Shown here: positions 17,037 to 25,141 of the stretch, in pieces
Layout: each line of letters begins with the position of its first letter
How positions within the stretch are numbered: the stretch's first letter is position 1
Assembly: GCF_000819865.1 (NCBI RefSeq)
Contig: NZ_CDDF01000011.1
Location: 54,566 to 118,565 of the forward strand
DNA: 64,000 bases
Direction: 5' to 3'
Source of the DNA: Aeromonas eucrenophila
Lineage (GTDB): Bacteria; Pseudomonadota; Gammaproteobacteria; Enterobacterales; Aeromonadaceae
Notes under the pieces: model-generated
Databases searched by the model: none
What the model was told of the DNA's origin: nothing
Seen by the model: the letters and a program-made list of their open reading frames with translations, nothing else
Program-made: the position numbers and the translations under genes

Positions 17037-17792
17037 GAAGTCGAAGTACTTGTCGTTGATGGCCTTGTACTTGCCATTGGCACGCAGGGCCAGGATGGCG
17101 GCGTTAAATTTCTCTTTCAGATCCTTGTCAGCCTTGCGTACCGCAATGCCGGCACCCTCGCCAAACCACTTGGGATCGGTCAGTTTCGGGCCGACGAATT
17201 CGAACGCATCGCCACCCTCTTTCTTCAGCAGACCATCGCTGATGGCGGCGGAGTCGGCCATCACATAGTCCACCCGACCGGATTTCAGATCGAGATAGGC
17301 TTCATCGGCGGTGCCATAACGCTTGATGGTGGCATTCGGGAAGTTGTCGGTGATGTAGGTGTCCATGGAGGTGGCGCGCTGCACGGCAACGGTTTTGCCA
17401 TCCATGAAGGCCTTGTCGAGCTTGACCTCGGTGCCTTTCTTGGCGGCGAAGCGGGCCGGAATGTGCTGGTACTTCTGGGTGAAGTCCACCTTCTTCTTGC
17501 GCTCTTCGGTGATGTCCATGGTGGCGATGATGGCGTCATACTTGCGTGACAGCAGCGCCGGGATGATGCCGTCCCAATCTTGCTTGATCAGGGTACATTT
17601 CACCTTCATCTCCTCGCACAGGGCGTTGGCGATGTCGATGTCGAAGCCTTTCACCTCGCCACTCGGCTCGGTCCAGGAGAAGGGAGGATAGGCCCCTTCG
17701 ACCCCGATCCGCACCTCTTTCCACTCCTTGGCCATCAGGTTACCGGAAGCCAGAGCAGTCACCACGGCAGTCGCCAGCATCAGCTTGTTCAT
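17019..17792 (-). CDS. hisJ: Periplasmic basic amino-acid-binding protein (HisJ/ArgT type)
   Basis: The 257-residue protein has a signal peptide ending near ASGNLMA and a family 3 solute-binding fold. IGVEGAYPPFSW, GFDIDIANALCEEM, DGIIPALLSRKYDAIIATMDIT and RVDYVMADSAA are visible, as in LAO- and histidine-binding proteins. It delivers ligand to the HisQ/HisM-type permease. The ATG at 17792 follows AAGGAGAG. It is second in the operon, 64 bp after the ATPase gene. Exact specificity cannot be read from the sequence. Confidence 0.9.
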   Translation of the reverse strand: MNKLMLATAVVTALASGNLMAKEWKEVRIGVEGAYPPFSWTEPSGEVKGFDIDIANALCEEMKVKCTLIKQDWDGIIPALLSRKYDAIIATMDITEERKKKVDFTQKYQHIPARFAAKKGTEVKLDKAFMDGKTVAVQRATSMDTYITDNFPNATIKRYGTADEAYLDLKSGRVDYVMADSAAISDGLLKKEGGDAFEFVGPKLTDPKWFGEGAGIAVRKADKDLKEKFNAAILALRANGKYKAINDKYFDFDVYGE

Positions 17793-17856
17793 GTATCTCT
17801 CCTTGATAAACACGTCGATCGTTGAAAATGAAGATGGTTAAAAGACAGCCCGCCCA

Positions 17857-18627
17857 TCAGTAGATGGAAGAGATGAATTGCTTGAATCGTTCCGACTTGG
17901 GATGGGCGAAGATCTCCTTGGGATTGCCCTCCTCCTCCACTCGCCCCTGGTGCAGGAACATGACCTTGTTGGACACGTCGCGGGCAAATGACATCTCGTG
18001 AGTGACCACCAGCATGGTGCGCCCCTCTTCGGCCAGCTCGCGCATCAGGCCGAGCACCTCCCCCACCAGTTCGGGATCGAGCGCCGAGGTGGGTTCATCG
18101 AACAGCATCACCTCGGGCTCCACCGCCAGGGCGCGGGCGATGGCCGCACGCTGCTGCTGACCGCCGGAGAGGTGACCGGGATAATAGTCGCGCCGCTCCC
18201 ACAGACCGACCCGGTTGAGCAGATGCTCCGCCTTGGCGATGGCCTCGGCGCGGGGCACCTTCAGCACCTGGATCGGCACTTCGATGATGTTTTGCATGAT
18301 GGTCATGTGCGACCAGAGGTTGAAGCTTTGAAATACCATGGCCAACCGGCTGCGAATACGCTCCACCTGGCGCATGTCCTCCGGTTGCCGTTCACCGGCC
18401 CGGTTGGATTTCATGCGAATGAGCTCGCCGTGGAGGGCCACGGTGCCGGAGGAGGGGGTTTCGAGCAGATTGATACAGCGCAGAAAGGTCGACTTCCCCG
18501 AACCTGAGGAGCCGATCAGGGAGATGACATCCCCCTTGTGGGCCGTCATATCGATGCCCTTGAGCACTTCGTGGGTGCCAAAATACTTGTGCAGTTCACG
18601 AACTTCCAGTGCGGCGACGTCGCTCAT
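17857..18627 (-). CDS. hisP: Amino-acid ABC transporter ATP-binding protein, HisP type
   Basis: The 256-residue ATPase has Walker A GSSGSGKST (residues about 38-46), signature LSGGQQQR, Walker B VMLFDEP and an H-loop VVTHEM. The sequence AVFQSFNLWSH-type Q-loop (MVFQSFNLWSHMTI) is characteristic of the HisP/ArtP group. As the first gene of the operon it powers the downstream HisQ/HisM-type permease. Its promoter must lie in the roughly 530-bp divergent region shared with lysO. Confidence 0.92.
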   Translation of the reverse strand: MSDVAALEVRELHKYFGTHEVLKGIDMTAHKGDVISLIGSSGSGKSTFLRCINLLETPSSGTVALHGELIRMKSNRAGERQPEDMRQVERIRSRLAMVFQSFNLWSHMTIMQNIIEVPIQVLKVPRAEAIAKAEHLLNRVGLWERRDYYPGHLSGGQQQRAAIARALAVEPEVMLFDEPTSALDPELVGEVLGLMRELAEEGRTMLVVTHEMSFARDVSNKVMFLHQGRVEEEGNPKEIFAHPKSERFKQFISSIY

Positions 18628-19159
18628 CCATTACAACCTTGTCTGTCCCTAGACGCCGCTGGGGCGTGACTCAACCATCGTCCATTTAACAAAACGTTAA
18701 CCGATGGCAACCTTCAGCGAAAATATCACTCAGGTAGTTAAAAAACAATACAGAACCGAGGTATTTGGTGTTTTATCTGTATTTTTATTGGTCTCATCGG
18801 TATTTTTCAGCACTTTGTCTGCATAAAACCCGATTTCAGACGCCCCCGAGATACCGCATTTTTATACTCAGAACGCACTGGTAGCAAGAAAATTCAGCCA
18901 TCCACACCGGATGTCGCTCAAAACGACTTTATTCATCCTTTTCTGTCGAGTCAGCCGGTCAGTTTTTGTGAATGAAATTGATTTTACTGATGATGACCGC
19001 CCCTTGCCGGAGGATGGTCAGGATGGGCCGCCATCCGAAAAATATAACAATATGATAAAAAAGGCCCGTGTGGGCCATGTCAAGCTCACGGATATGTGAC
19101 ACTTGCGCAACAACTCGTGATAAGGTGCCATTTTTCCCAGTTTTGTGATCGAGGCCCCA
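18628..19159. other. Divergent intergenic region hisP / lysO
   Basis: About 530 bp, AT-rich at 18720-18900. Two basic amino-acid genes, an importer and a lysine exporter, diverge from it, so a shared regulator is plausible. I could not find a convincing ArgR box. A small hairpin (GGCCC-GTGT-GGGCC) lies near 19062-19075. A 62-codon frame at 18911 has no recognisable features. Confidence 0.5.
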
Positions 19160-20062
19160 ATGTTGCTGAATGTGTTGCTGATCCTGCTGCCGCTAGGTAT
19201 CGGCTATCTGATCCCCCTCTCCTCCCAGCGGCTCATCAAGCTGGTCAATCAGTCTCTCGGCAAGATGGTCTACCTCATCCTGTTCCTGATGGGGCTGGGG
19301 CTGGCCTATGTGGAGAACCTCGGCAGCAACCTGACGGTGATCTTCGAGGTGGCCGCCATCATGCTCGGCGCCATCACCCTCTGCAATCTGCTGGCGCTCT
19401 GGTGGCTGGACAAGCGCAGCCCACCGACCCACGAGGCCATCGATGCCAGGCAGCCGAACAAGCTGCACATGTTGTGGGAGTCCCTGCAGCTCTGCTTCGT
19501 GGTGCTGGCCGGGGTCGGGCTGGGGCTGCTGATCGATCTGCGCGCCCTGCCCATCGACAAGTTGAGCGAGTGGGCGCTGATGCTGCTGTTGCTGCTCATC
19601 GGCATCCAGATGCGCAACTCCGGCATGCGGCTGCGCCAGGTCCTGCTCAATCCCTGGGGCATGAAAATCGCCCTCACCGTGATCCTGAGCAGCTGGCTCG
19701 GCAGCCTGCTGGCGGCCCAATGGCTGGGCATGCCCTGGAACCACGCCCTGGCGCTGGCCTCCAGCTTCGGCTGGTATTCCCTCTCCGGCATCCTGGTGGC
19801 AGACAAGCTGGGGCCCGTGCTCGGCTCCGCGGCCTTCATCAACGATCTGGGGCGCGAGCTCATCGCCATCATGATCATTCCGATGCTGATGCGTCGTCAC
19901 CCCTCCGCGGCCATCGGCTACGGCGGAGCCACCGCCCTGGATTTCACCCTGCCGGTGATCCAGAAGTCCGGTGGCATCCAGATGGTGCCGGTGGCCATCG
20001 TCTCGGGCTTTATCCTGAGCCTGCTCGGCCCCATCCTGATCCTGGGCTTCCTGGCTATCTAA
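19160..20062 (+). CDS. lysO: L-lysine exporter LysO (YbjE)
   Basis: This 300-residue inner-membrane protein has about eight transmembrane segments and matches E. coli LysO along its length. Examples are GYLIPLSSQ at the start, SSFGWYSLSGILV, GSAAFINDLGRELIAIMIIPMLMRR and ATALDFTLPV. It exports lysine and so protects against excess lysine or toxic analogues. The ATG at 19160 follows GAGG and aligns with the E. coli start. It diverges from the basic amino-acid importer operon, a sensible physiological pairing. Its last 92 bp are the left end of the 519-bp repeat. Confidence 0.92.
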   Translation: MLLNVLLILLPLGIGYLIPLSSQRLIKLVNQSLGKMVYLILFLMGLGLAYVENLGSNLTVIFEVAAIMLGAITLCNLLALWWLDKRSPPTHEAIDARQPNKLHMLWESLQLCFVVLAGVGLGLLIDLRALPIDKLSEWALMLLLLLIGIQMRNSGMRLRQVLLNPWGMKIALTVILSSWLGSLLAAQWLGMPWNHALALASSFGWYSLSGILVADKLGPVLGSAAFINDLGRELIAIMIIPMLMRRHPSAAIGYGGATALDFTLPVIQKSGGIQMVPVAIVSGFILSLLGPILILGFLAI

Positions 20063-20489
20063 GCATCACCTCTCAAACGAAGAAGCCCGACCTTGAGGTC
20101 GGGCTTCTTCGTTTCGGGATGTCAGGGTCTTTGCACCAGCTGACTATTCTCTGCCACTGCTGGCCTCAAGCCCGCCACTGACCGCCACTCATCACCCGCG
20201 TGATGGCGAGGGTATCGGGAGAGATCAGCAGCAGATCCGCATCCAGGCCAATACCGATATTCCCCTTGCCAGCGAGGCCAAGCGCCCGGGCCGGATTGGC
20301 CGTCACCACCGACAGCGCTGTCTCCAGCGCCACCCCCTTGGCGCAGGCCTGCACCAGCTCCTGCCACAGGCTACCAATCTGGCCACAGCGCATCTCGATC
20401 AATCGCCCCTCGGCATCGAAGCGCGGCAGGCTGGCGTTAGCATCCGAGCTGAAGCTGATGCGATCCATGGGCACCCCGGCGGCCAGCAG
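19971..20489. repeat. Left 519-bp direct repeat (lysO end, terminator, iadA end)
   Basis: It covers the end of lysO, the intergenic terminator and the last part of an iadA allele. The copy at 22988-23506 aligns without any gap at about 92% identity by eye (around 40 mismatches). The lysO part is nearly identical, and most differences are in the intergenic and iadA parts. The two repeats flank a low-GC insertion. Confidence 0.9.
20076..20113. terminator. lysO terminator, bidirectional
   Basis: AACGAAGAAGCCCGACC-TTGA-GGTCGGGCTTCTTCGTT, a 17-bp perfect stem. A second copy lies at 23096-23129. Confidence 0.88.
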
Positions 20490-20505
20490 TAGTGCCTCTC
20501 TAAAG
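20166..20505 (-). pseudogene. iadA: iadA 3' fragment (duplicate allele)
   Basis: This frame encodes the C-terminal ~108 residues of isoaspartyl dipeptidase (from LLAAGVP to VMSGGQWRA). It differs from the intact iadA copy at 23183 at several positions, for example NIGIGLDADLLLISPD against SIGVGQDADLLLVDPD. Homology to iadA stops at about 20489, and the frame runs on into unrelated low-GC sequence opposite the next gene. It lacks the N-terminal two-thirds and the metal-binding core, so it is a dead fragment left by the insertion event. Confidence 0.85.
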
Positions 20506-20529
20506 GGAGCCTTCAGCTCATATTCTTGT

Positions 20530-21084
20530 TCAATTGAGGTCACTTTTACTGATTCTGATTGCCCTTGCTGTAATTGAAGCTGACACGCCACCATCGGATA
20601 GGATATGTACAGAGTACTCAGGAATAATGTCACTCGATGTGCCTGCCATAGCAGCAGTGCCAGCGGAAGCCTCTCCGCCGATATCAAATACCCAGAGACC
20701 CTCTTTTAATTTTTCAATGATGTTTGGTGACGACACTAAAACTAAAGCCTTATAGGAACGAGCCCCCCAACCAGCGCCCAGATCAAAACGCTGAACACGA
20801 TAAAAAGTGGGTTTATTTTCTGCTTTCATGAAAAGCACTCCCTCGCCGCCACCTACTCCAACAGCAGGAATTTTTGTTACTTTCATGTCGACAACCATAT
20901 AAGCTAACGATTCATCGAACGCTTTAGTGAGTCTTTCATCCCGCTCGAGCAGCTGCGTGATAGTGTCGCGTGCCATGTCATTAATGTTCTGCTGCTTTAT
21001 ACTCTTTTGTTCATCATTTAAATTGCTGCAACCTGCAACCATTAACATAATAAAAATCAATATACACCGATTTGTTTTCAACAT
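20530..21084 (-). CDS. SYLF/YSC84-like lipoprotein (island cargo)
   Basis: The 184-residue protein has a lipoprotein signal (IFIMLMVAGC, Cys at about 19), then a domain with features of the SYLF/YSC84 lipid-binding family: VGVGGGEGVLF, WVFDIGGEASAGTAAMAG and SVHILSDGGVSASIT. Family membership is likely but judged by eye. The base composition is clearly poorer in G+C than the flanking genes, consistent with transfer. The start follows a purine-rich GGGAGGGG run at short spacing. It lies between the iadA fragment and the barrel-protein gene, both also leftward. Its function here is unknown. Confidence 0.65.
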   Translation of the reverse strand: MLKTNRCILIFIMLMVAGCSNLNDEQKSIKQQNINDMARDTITQLLERDERLTKAFDESLAYMVVDMKVTKIPAVGVGGGEGVLFMKAENKPTFYRVQRFDLGAGWGARSYKALVLVSSPNIIEKLKEGLWVFDIGGEASAGTAAMAGTSSDIIPEYSVHILSDGGVSASITARAIRISKSDLN

Positions 21085-21264
21085 CCCCTCCCACTACAAC
21101 TCAGAAATACGGACACCTTCATATCACGAAATCTATTGAATTTCATAAATCTGAATAATCAGCATACGATGGATAATATAACCGTTAGACACCTCTACCA
21201 TTAGAGTTATTGTTCCGTCGAAGCTCCGCCCAATATAAATAAATCTTGGCTATCATGGCTCTGC

Positions 21265-22272
21265 CTACCATCGATAGTCCAGCATCATGACCATGCTGGT
21301 TCGTTCAGGACCGACACTGAACTCTGTCACTACGCCGTAATGGCGGGCCAGATTCCAGTTCAGCCCAACCACACCTGCCCATTCATTTTCGTTTTCAGAA
21401 GAAATACTGTAAGCGACATTGTATCCAAACGGATCAGACTGCTGCGTAAATCCCTTCACTTTCATATAAGAAAAACCAACAAAAGGGCTGACCAACCCCA
21501 GATTGTTGAGGTGGAATGAACGACCAATTCGTGGGCTAATCAGGAGAGCTTCACTTTCGGTTCGCTTATCATCAGTTTCCGACCTGGTATAGCTGATCGG
21601 CAGAACACCAAAATACTGACCGAAACCAGCGGTAAAATTCGTACTTACCCCATAATTCCAACCTGAGAAATCTGGCGAAAAATGAATCGGCTTGATACCC
21701 GGCTTAATATGATTAAACACCGAATCCGGGATGGTGACTTCCAGGTCAGAGCTTCCATCAAAACGCCCGGCATGTACGCCGACCTGCATAAACGGTAGAA
21801 CCCACGAGCTGAGTTTCAGTTGCCATGTCTGGGTATTGGTTTCTGGATGACCAAAATCGATCTCATCCAGATTTAAACGGTCAAAGTCGATATCCGGACG
21901 ACTGGGAATTGCCAGCTTCAAGCCGGAAAAACCGATCCCCTGTTGCATATAAGTTGGCACAATGGAAAAGGAGAACGGTAGAGGTAAATCAAATCCAAGA
22001 TCAATCGCCTTCTGCGCATAGAAAGGTAATGCATGTTCCCACTTGCGATTCAGCCTCTGCTGGTTTGACTGACTTGACCGAGTGATAGATGGGCGTACAT
22101 CTGCCGGGATAGTGGCATTCCGCTCAGCTTTGCGCAAAGCTCTGATCTGCTTGCGACTCTCATTGAGGTCTACCTCATCTGAGGATGATAATTCAGTAGC
22201 CGACGCTATCGATAAGGTTAGAAACAGAAATATAAAAAGCAAAGCATGCATACTTCTCATCTTTATTAACAT
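21265..22272 (-). CDS. Predicted outer-membrane beta-barrel protein, unknown (island cargo)
   Basis: The protein has up to 335 residues with a Sec signal (ALLFIFLFLTLSIASA). A polar, helical linker (about 30-80) follows, then repeated amphipathic beta segments ending in a C-terminal aromatic (MVMMLDYRW), as expected for a BamA-assembled barrel. I do not recognise a family. Starts at 22272, 22260 and 22251 are all in frame; the last has the best upstream purines (GAGAAG). It has low G+C compared with neighbours. It lies 180 bp upstream of the SYLF-like lipoprotein gene on the same strand, so the two may work together at the outer membrane. Confidence 0.6.
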   Translation of the reverse strand: MLIKMRSMHALLFIFLFLTLSIASATELSSSDEVDLNESRKQIRALRKAERNATIPADVRPSITRSSQSNQQRLNRKWEHALPFYAQKAIDLGFDLPLPFSFSIVPTYMQQGIGFSGLKLAIPSRPDIDFDRLNLDEIDFGHPETNTQTWQLKLSSWVLPFMQVGVHAGRFDGSSDLEVTIPDSVFNHIKPGIKPIHFSPDFSGWNYGVSTNFTAGFGQYFGVLPISYTRSETDDKRTESEALLISPRIGRSFHLNNLGLVSPFVGFSYMKVKGFTQQSDPFGYNVAYSISSENENEWAGVVGLNWNLARHYGVVTEFSVGPERTSMVMMLDYRW

Positions 22273-22516
22273 TGACTAGCCAACTATACTAATAACAAAT
22301 GAATCACCAACCACTAACAATTGGCATTTGGGTTATATTTTTTGACGGTTAAATTTACCAGCGAACTTTTTCCACCGTTTTTATCCTTTTAGCGTGTAAA
22401 AATATTATCCTAATTAGCTATTCTTAAAATCTCCATAATTTAAAATAATTACAGATATATATCACCGCCATGAATACGTAGGATTTTCCCTGCATATCAC
22501 GTAATTTGGAGGGAAT
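22273..22516. other. AT-rich intergenic region of the island
   Basis: About 240 bp of AT-rich sequence that probably holds the promoter of the leftward barrel gene. I see no gene in it. Confidence 0.4.
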
Positions 22517-22876
22517 ATGGCTCACCTTATCGAGACCATAGCCTACACCGGCCAAACCCCCTGGCATGACTTCGGCAATCTGTTACCCCCGCAGCAATCT
22601 CTCAACATCTGGCTCCAGGCCGCCTGGCATAGACTGGACCGTTGAACAAAGCGAGGTAAAGTTCAACGTCAAGTTGCCCCTCTCGACACAATTTGATGCA
22701 GCGGCCGTGAAGGCCTCGCTGGGAGTGGGCTGCCCCATTGGGATGAGTTCAAAACCCAGACTCAAGCGCTGGTGACACGCCCCTGCTCCCCGAGGAAGCA
22801 TTGCGTTTCTTCAGTGACTTGCTGCATAACTACGGGATGAAGACAGTATTATCCTCACGCGCCCAGTACAGCGGCT
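22517..22876 (+). pseudogene. Broken DUF932 (phage/plasmid-related, TIGR03299-type) gene
   Basis: An ATG with a GGAGGG ribosome-binding site opens a frame reading MAHLIETIAYTGQTPWHDFG, the hallmark start of DUF932 phage/plasmid-related proteins. After about 38 residues a small insertion shifts the frame. The match resumes one frame over as GIDWTVEQSEVKFN (from about 22622), and a later piece, EEALRFFSDLLHNYGMK (about 22790-22840), may also belong to the family. The gene is truncated and frameshifted, so it is not functional. Such genes are usually carried by plasmids, integrative elements and phages, which hints at the origin of the insertion. Confidence 0.7.
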
Positions 22877-22883
22877 GAACGAG

Positions 22884-22996
22884 TGCAGTGGTCTCATCAT
22901 CCCGGACACCGTTTTAGGTGCCACCGTTACCTAAGGTGTTCAATGGCAAAACAACGCCGCTCATTCACTGCCGAGTTCAAGCTGGAAGTGGCATCC
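22884..22996 (+). mobile_element. Left end of an IS3-family element with truncated orfA
   Basis: A TG-starting end sequence (TGCAGTGGTCTCATCATCCC) is followed by an ATG at 22943 with frame MAKQRRSFTAEFKLEVAS, the typical start of IS3-family OrfA (HTH_21-type transposase). The element is cut after about 18 codons where it joins the lysO 3' repeat. The nine bases GTGGCATCC at 22988-22996 fit both sequences, so the junction may be a microhomology join. No other part of the IS is in the window. Confidence 0.7.
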
Positions 22997-23506
22997 AGAT
23001 GGTGCCGGTGGCCATCGTCTCGGGCTTTATCCTGAGCCTGCTCGGCCCCATCCTGATCCTGGGCTTCCTGGCCATCTAAGCATCACCACTCAGACAAAGA
23101 AGCCCGACCTTGAGGTCGGGCTTCTTCGTGTCGGGATATCACCCTCTTTGTACTACCGAACCATTCTCAGCCACTGCTGGCCTCAAGCCCGCCACTGCCC
23201 CCCACTCATCACCCGCGTGATGGCGAGGGTATCGGGATCGACCAGCAGCAGATCCGCATCCTGACCCACCCCTATGCTCCCCTTGCCAGCGAGACCAAGC
23301 GCCCGGGCTGGATTAGCCGTCACCACCGACAGCGCTGTCTCCAGCGCCACTCCCTTGGCGCAGGCCTGCACCAGCTCCTGCCACAGGCTCCCGATCTGGC
23401 CGCAGCGCATCTCGATCAATCGCCCCTCGGCATCGAAGCGCGGCAGGCTGGCATTGGCATCCGAGCTGAAGCTGATGCGATCAGCGGGCACCCCGGCGGC
23501 CAGCAG
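22988..23506. repeat. Right 519-bp direct repeat
   Basis: This is the second copy of the lysO end, terminator and iadA end (see 19971-20489). Its iadA part belongs to the intact iadA gene, while its lysO part (to 23079) is a 3' fragment of about 90 bp with no start. Confidence 0.9.
23096..23129 (-). terminator. Duplicate lysO/iadA terminator
   Basis: Stem AAAGAAGCCCGACC / GGTCGGGCTTCTT with a TTGA loop. It now ends iadA transcription. Confidence 0.8.
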
Positions 23507-24316
23507 ATCCACCAGTGCATCGGCGGCCAGCCGTTCGCCATCCTCCAGCAAGTCGGGGAAGCTCGAGGTGGTGAGATCGACCCAGCCCCCCGCCTTGCCC
23601 CAATGGATGGCCTCGGCGAACAACCAGGGGTTGCGGTTGCAGTGGGTGGGATAGAGCTGGCGCAATGGGATATCGGTCTCATCGCGCAGGGCTCGCAGCG
23701 GCGCCAGCGCCCCGCGGCCATCCCCCAGGTGGAAGAAGCTGACCCCGCTCTTGCCCGAGAGCAGGCCGGCCACCCGCGCCTCGCTCACCAACCGGGCCAG
23801 CTCGTGGTGAGTCGGCGCGCTGGATCTGTGATCGCTGATGGCGACCTCCCCCACCCCCAAGACCTCGGGGATCAAGATGATGTCCGACTCCACCGTGCCG
23901 GTGAGGGTCTTGACCGGCAGGTGATAGGAGCCGGTGTACATGAAGGCGCTCACCCCGGCGGCGCGAAATTCGCGCACCTTGCCGAGCACCTGGGCCGGCG
24001 AGCGGGTCAGGCTGTCGGTACCGAGCGCCGCTACCAGGGTGGTGACCCCCGCCTTGAGGGCCTCCTCGGCGGCGAGCTCGGGGGTGCGAAAGGCGAAACC
24101 GCCCTCCCCGCCGCCGCCGGTGATATGGGCGAGGGGGTCCACCAGACCGGGCACCAGATAGCGGCCGCGACCGTCCACCCGCGTCAGCGGCCAGCCGTCG
24201 GGCACGGTCAACCCCTTGCCTATCCAGGCGATGCGGCCATCGGCCACCAGCAGATCCTGCTGCCCCAGGTAGGCTGGGCAGTAGAGTTCGGCACCCTCGA
24301 TCAGGGTCAACATCAT
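23183..24316 (-). CDS. iadA: Isoaspartyl dipeptidase-like amidohydrolase
   Basis: This 377-residue amidohydrolase is clearly IadA-like (HITGGGGEGGFAFRTPE, TGSYHLPVKTLTGTVESD, AISDHRSSAP, FFHLGD, YPTHCNRN, FSSDANAS). IadA hydrolyses beta-aspartyl dipeptides formed from damaged proteins. Compared with my recollection of E. coli IadA, the first metal His of the HxH motif is replaced: the segment reads DPLAH, with Leu at 62 and His at 64. The carboxylated Lys position appears as Glu (GVGEVAISDH). The ligands corresponding to His201, His230 and Asp285 are kept. Activity may therefore differ. The ATG at 24316 follows GAGGA. The 3' part lies in the right 519-bp repeat. Confidence 0.85.
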   Translation of the reverse strand: MMLTLIEGAELYCPAYLGQQDLLVADGRIAWIGKGLTVPDGWPLTRVDGRGRYLVPGLVDPLAHITGGGGEGGFAFRTPELAAEEALKAGVTTLVAALGTDSLTRSPAQVLGKVREFRAAGVSAFMYTGSYHLPVKTLTGTVESDIILIPEVLGVGEVAISDHRSSAPTHHELARLVSEARVAGLLSGKSGVSFFHLGDGRGALAPLRALRDETDIPLRQLYPTHCNRNPWLFAEAIHWGKAGGWVDLTTSSFPDLLEDGERLAADALVDLLAAGVPADRISFSSDANASLPRFDAEGRLIEMRCGQIGSLWQELVQACAKGVALETALSVVTANPARALGLAGKGSIGVGQDADLLLVDPDTLAITRVMSGGQWRA

Positions 24317-24495
24317 GGTTATTCCTCGCAATCCGGTTAATGGCACCAAAGAGACGGCTGCCCCCATTAATCCACCATTGGCGCCTCAGTGAAAGCTTTT
24401 CATGAATAGCGTGCGAGCTCGATCGCCATAGGCAAAGGCGGCCGGATCCGCTAGGCTCAGCAGCAATTCTCCCTTGCTGGTCCTCATCCACCTTC

Positions 24496-25101
24496 ATGAA
24501 CTACCTGGCTCACCTGCATCTGGCCGCCCATACCCAGAGCTCCCTCACCGGCAACCTGCTAGGGGACTTCGTCAAGGGGCCGCTGCCGAGCGCCCTGGGC
24601 CCCGCCTTCGACGAGGGGATCTGGCTGCACCGCAAGATAGACGCCTTCACCGACGCCCATCCCGAGCACAGGGCCGCCGTCGCCCGCTTCGAGCAGCCCT
24701 GGCGCCGCTTTGGCGGCATCCTGGTGGACATGCTCTACGACCACTGGCTCAGCCTGCATTGGCAGCAGTTTGCCGAGCCTTCCCTTCCGCACTTCCTGCG
24801 CGAGAGCTATGGCCGCTTGCTGGCAGACGACGCCTCCTTGCCGGAGGGGTTACCCCTGCCCCTCAAGCGGATGGCGGAGCAGGACTGGATCGCCTCCTAT
24901 CGAAGCCGGGAGGGACTGACCCGGGCCCTCAACGGCATAGGCCATCGGCTGCGCCGCCCGCTCCCGCTGGGAGAGGCGCTCGCAACCCTGGACGCGCCGG
25001 CATGGCAGGCAAGCGAACGGGGCTTTCTGCGCTTCTACCCCGAGCTGATGGCCTTCAGCGAGCGGCAGCTGGCCGAGCGGCGCCAGCCCCCTGCCCCATA
25101 A
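24496..25101 (+). CDS. acpH: Acyl carrier protein phosphodiesterase AcpH
   Basis: The 201-residue protein removes the 4'-phosphopantetheine group from holo-ACP. The start MNYLAHLHLA, the GNLLGDFVKG motif, the H-R-KID-FTD segment (GIWLHRKIDAFTDAHPEH) and LVDMLYDHWLSLHW are diagnostic of the AcpH/YajB family (DUF479), with His and Asp residues of an HD-like metal site. It diverges from iadA with about 180 bp between them and is followed by a hairpin. Confidence 0.9.
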   Translation: MNYLAHLHLAAHTQSSLTGNLLGDFVKGPLPSALGPAFDEGIWLHRKIDAFTDAHPEHRAAVARFEQPWRRFGGILVDMLYDHWLSLHWQQFAEPSLPHFLRESYGRLLADDASLPEGLPLPLKRMAEQDWIASYRSREGLTRALNGIGHRLRRPLPLGEALATLDAPAWQASERGFLRFYPELMAFSERQLAERRQPPAP

Positions 25102-25124
25102 AAAAACGCCCCTCGGGGCGTCTT
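25101..25124. terminator. Terminator after acpH
   Basis: AAACGCCCC-TC-GGGGCGTCTT, shared with the converging DUF2069 gene. Confidence 0.75.
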
Positions 25125-25141
25125 GTCAGGATAGGCCTGGC

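Noticed and set aside
18911-19099. 62-codon frame upstream of lysO
   Set aside because: It has no ribosome-binding site, no recognisable family and an AT-rich intergenic setting.
19971-23506. Composite transposon or phage att-site duplication
   Set aside because: The 519-bp repeats are chromosomal lysO-iadA sequence, not IS copies. They are far longer and more diverged than target-site or att duplications, and no integrase is present.
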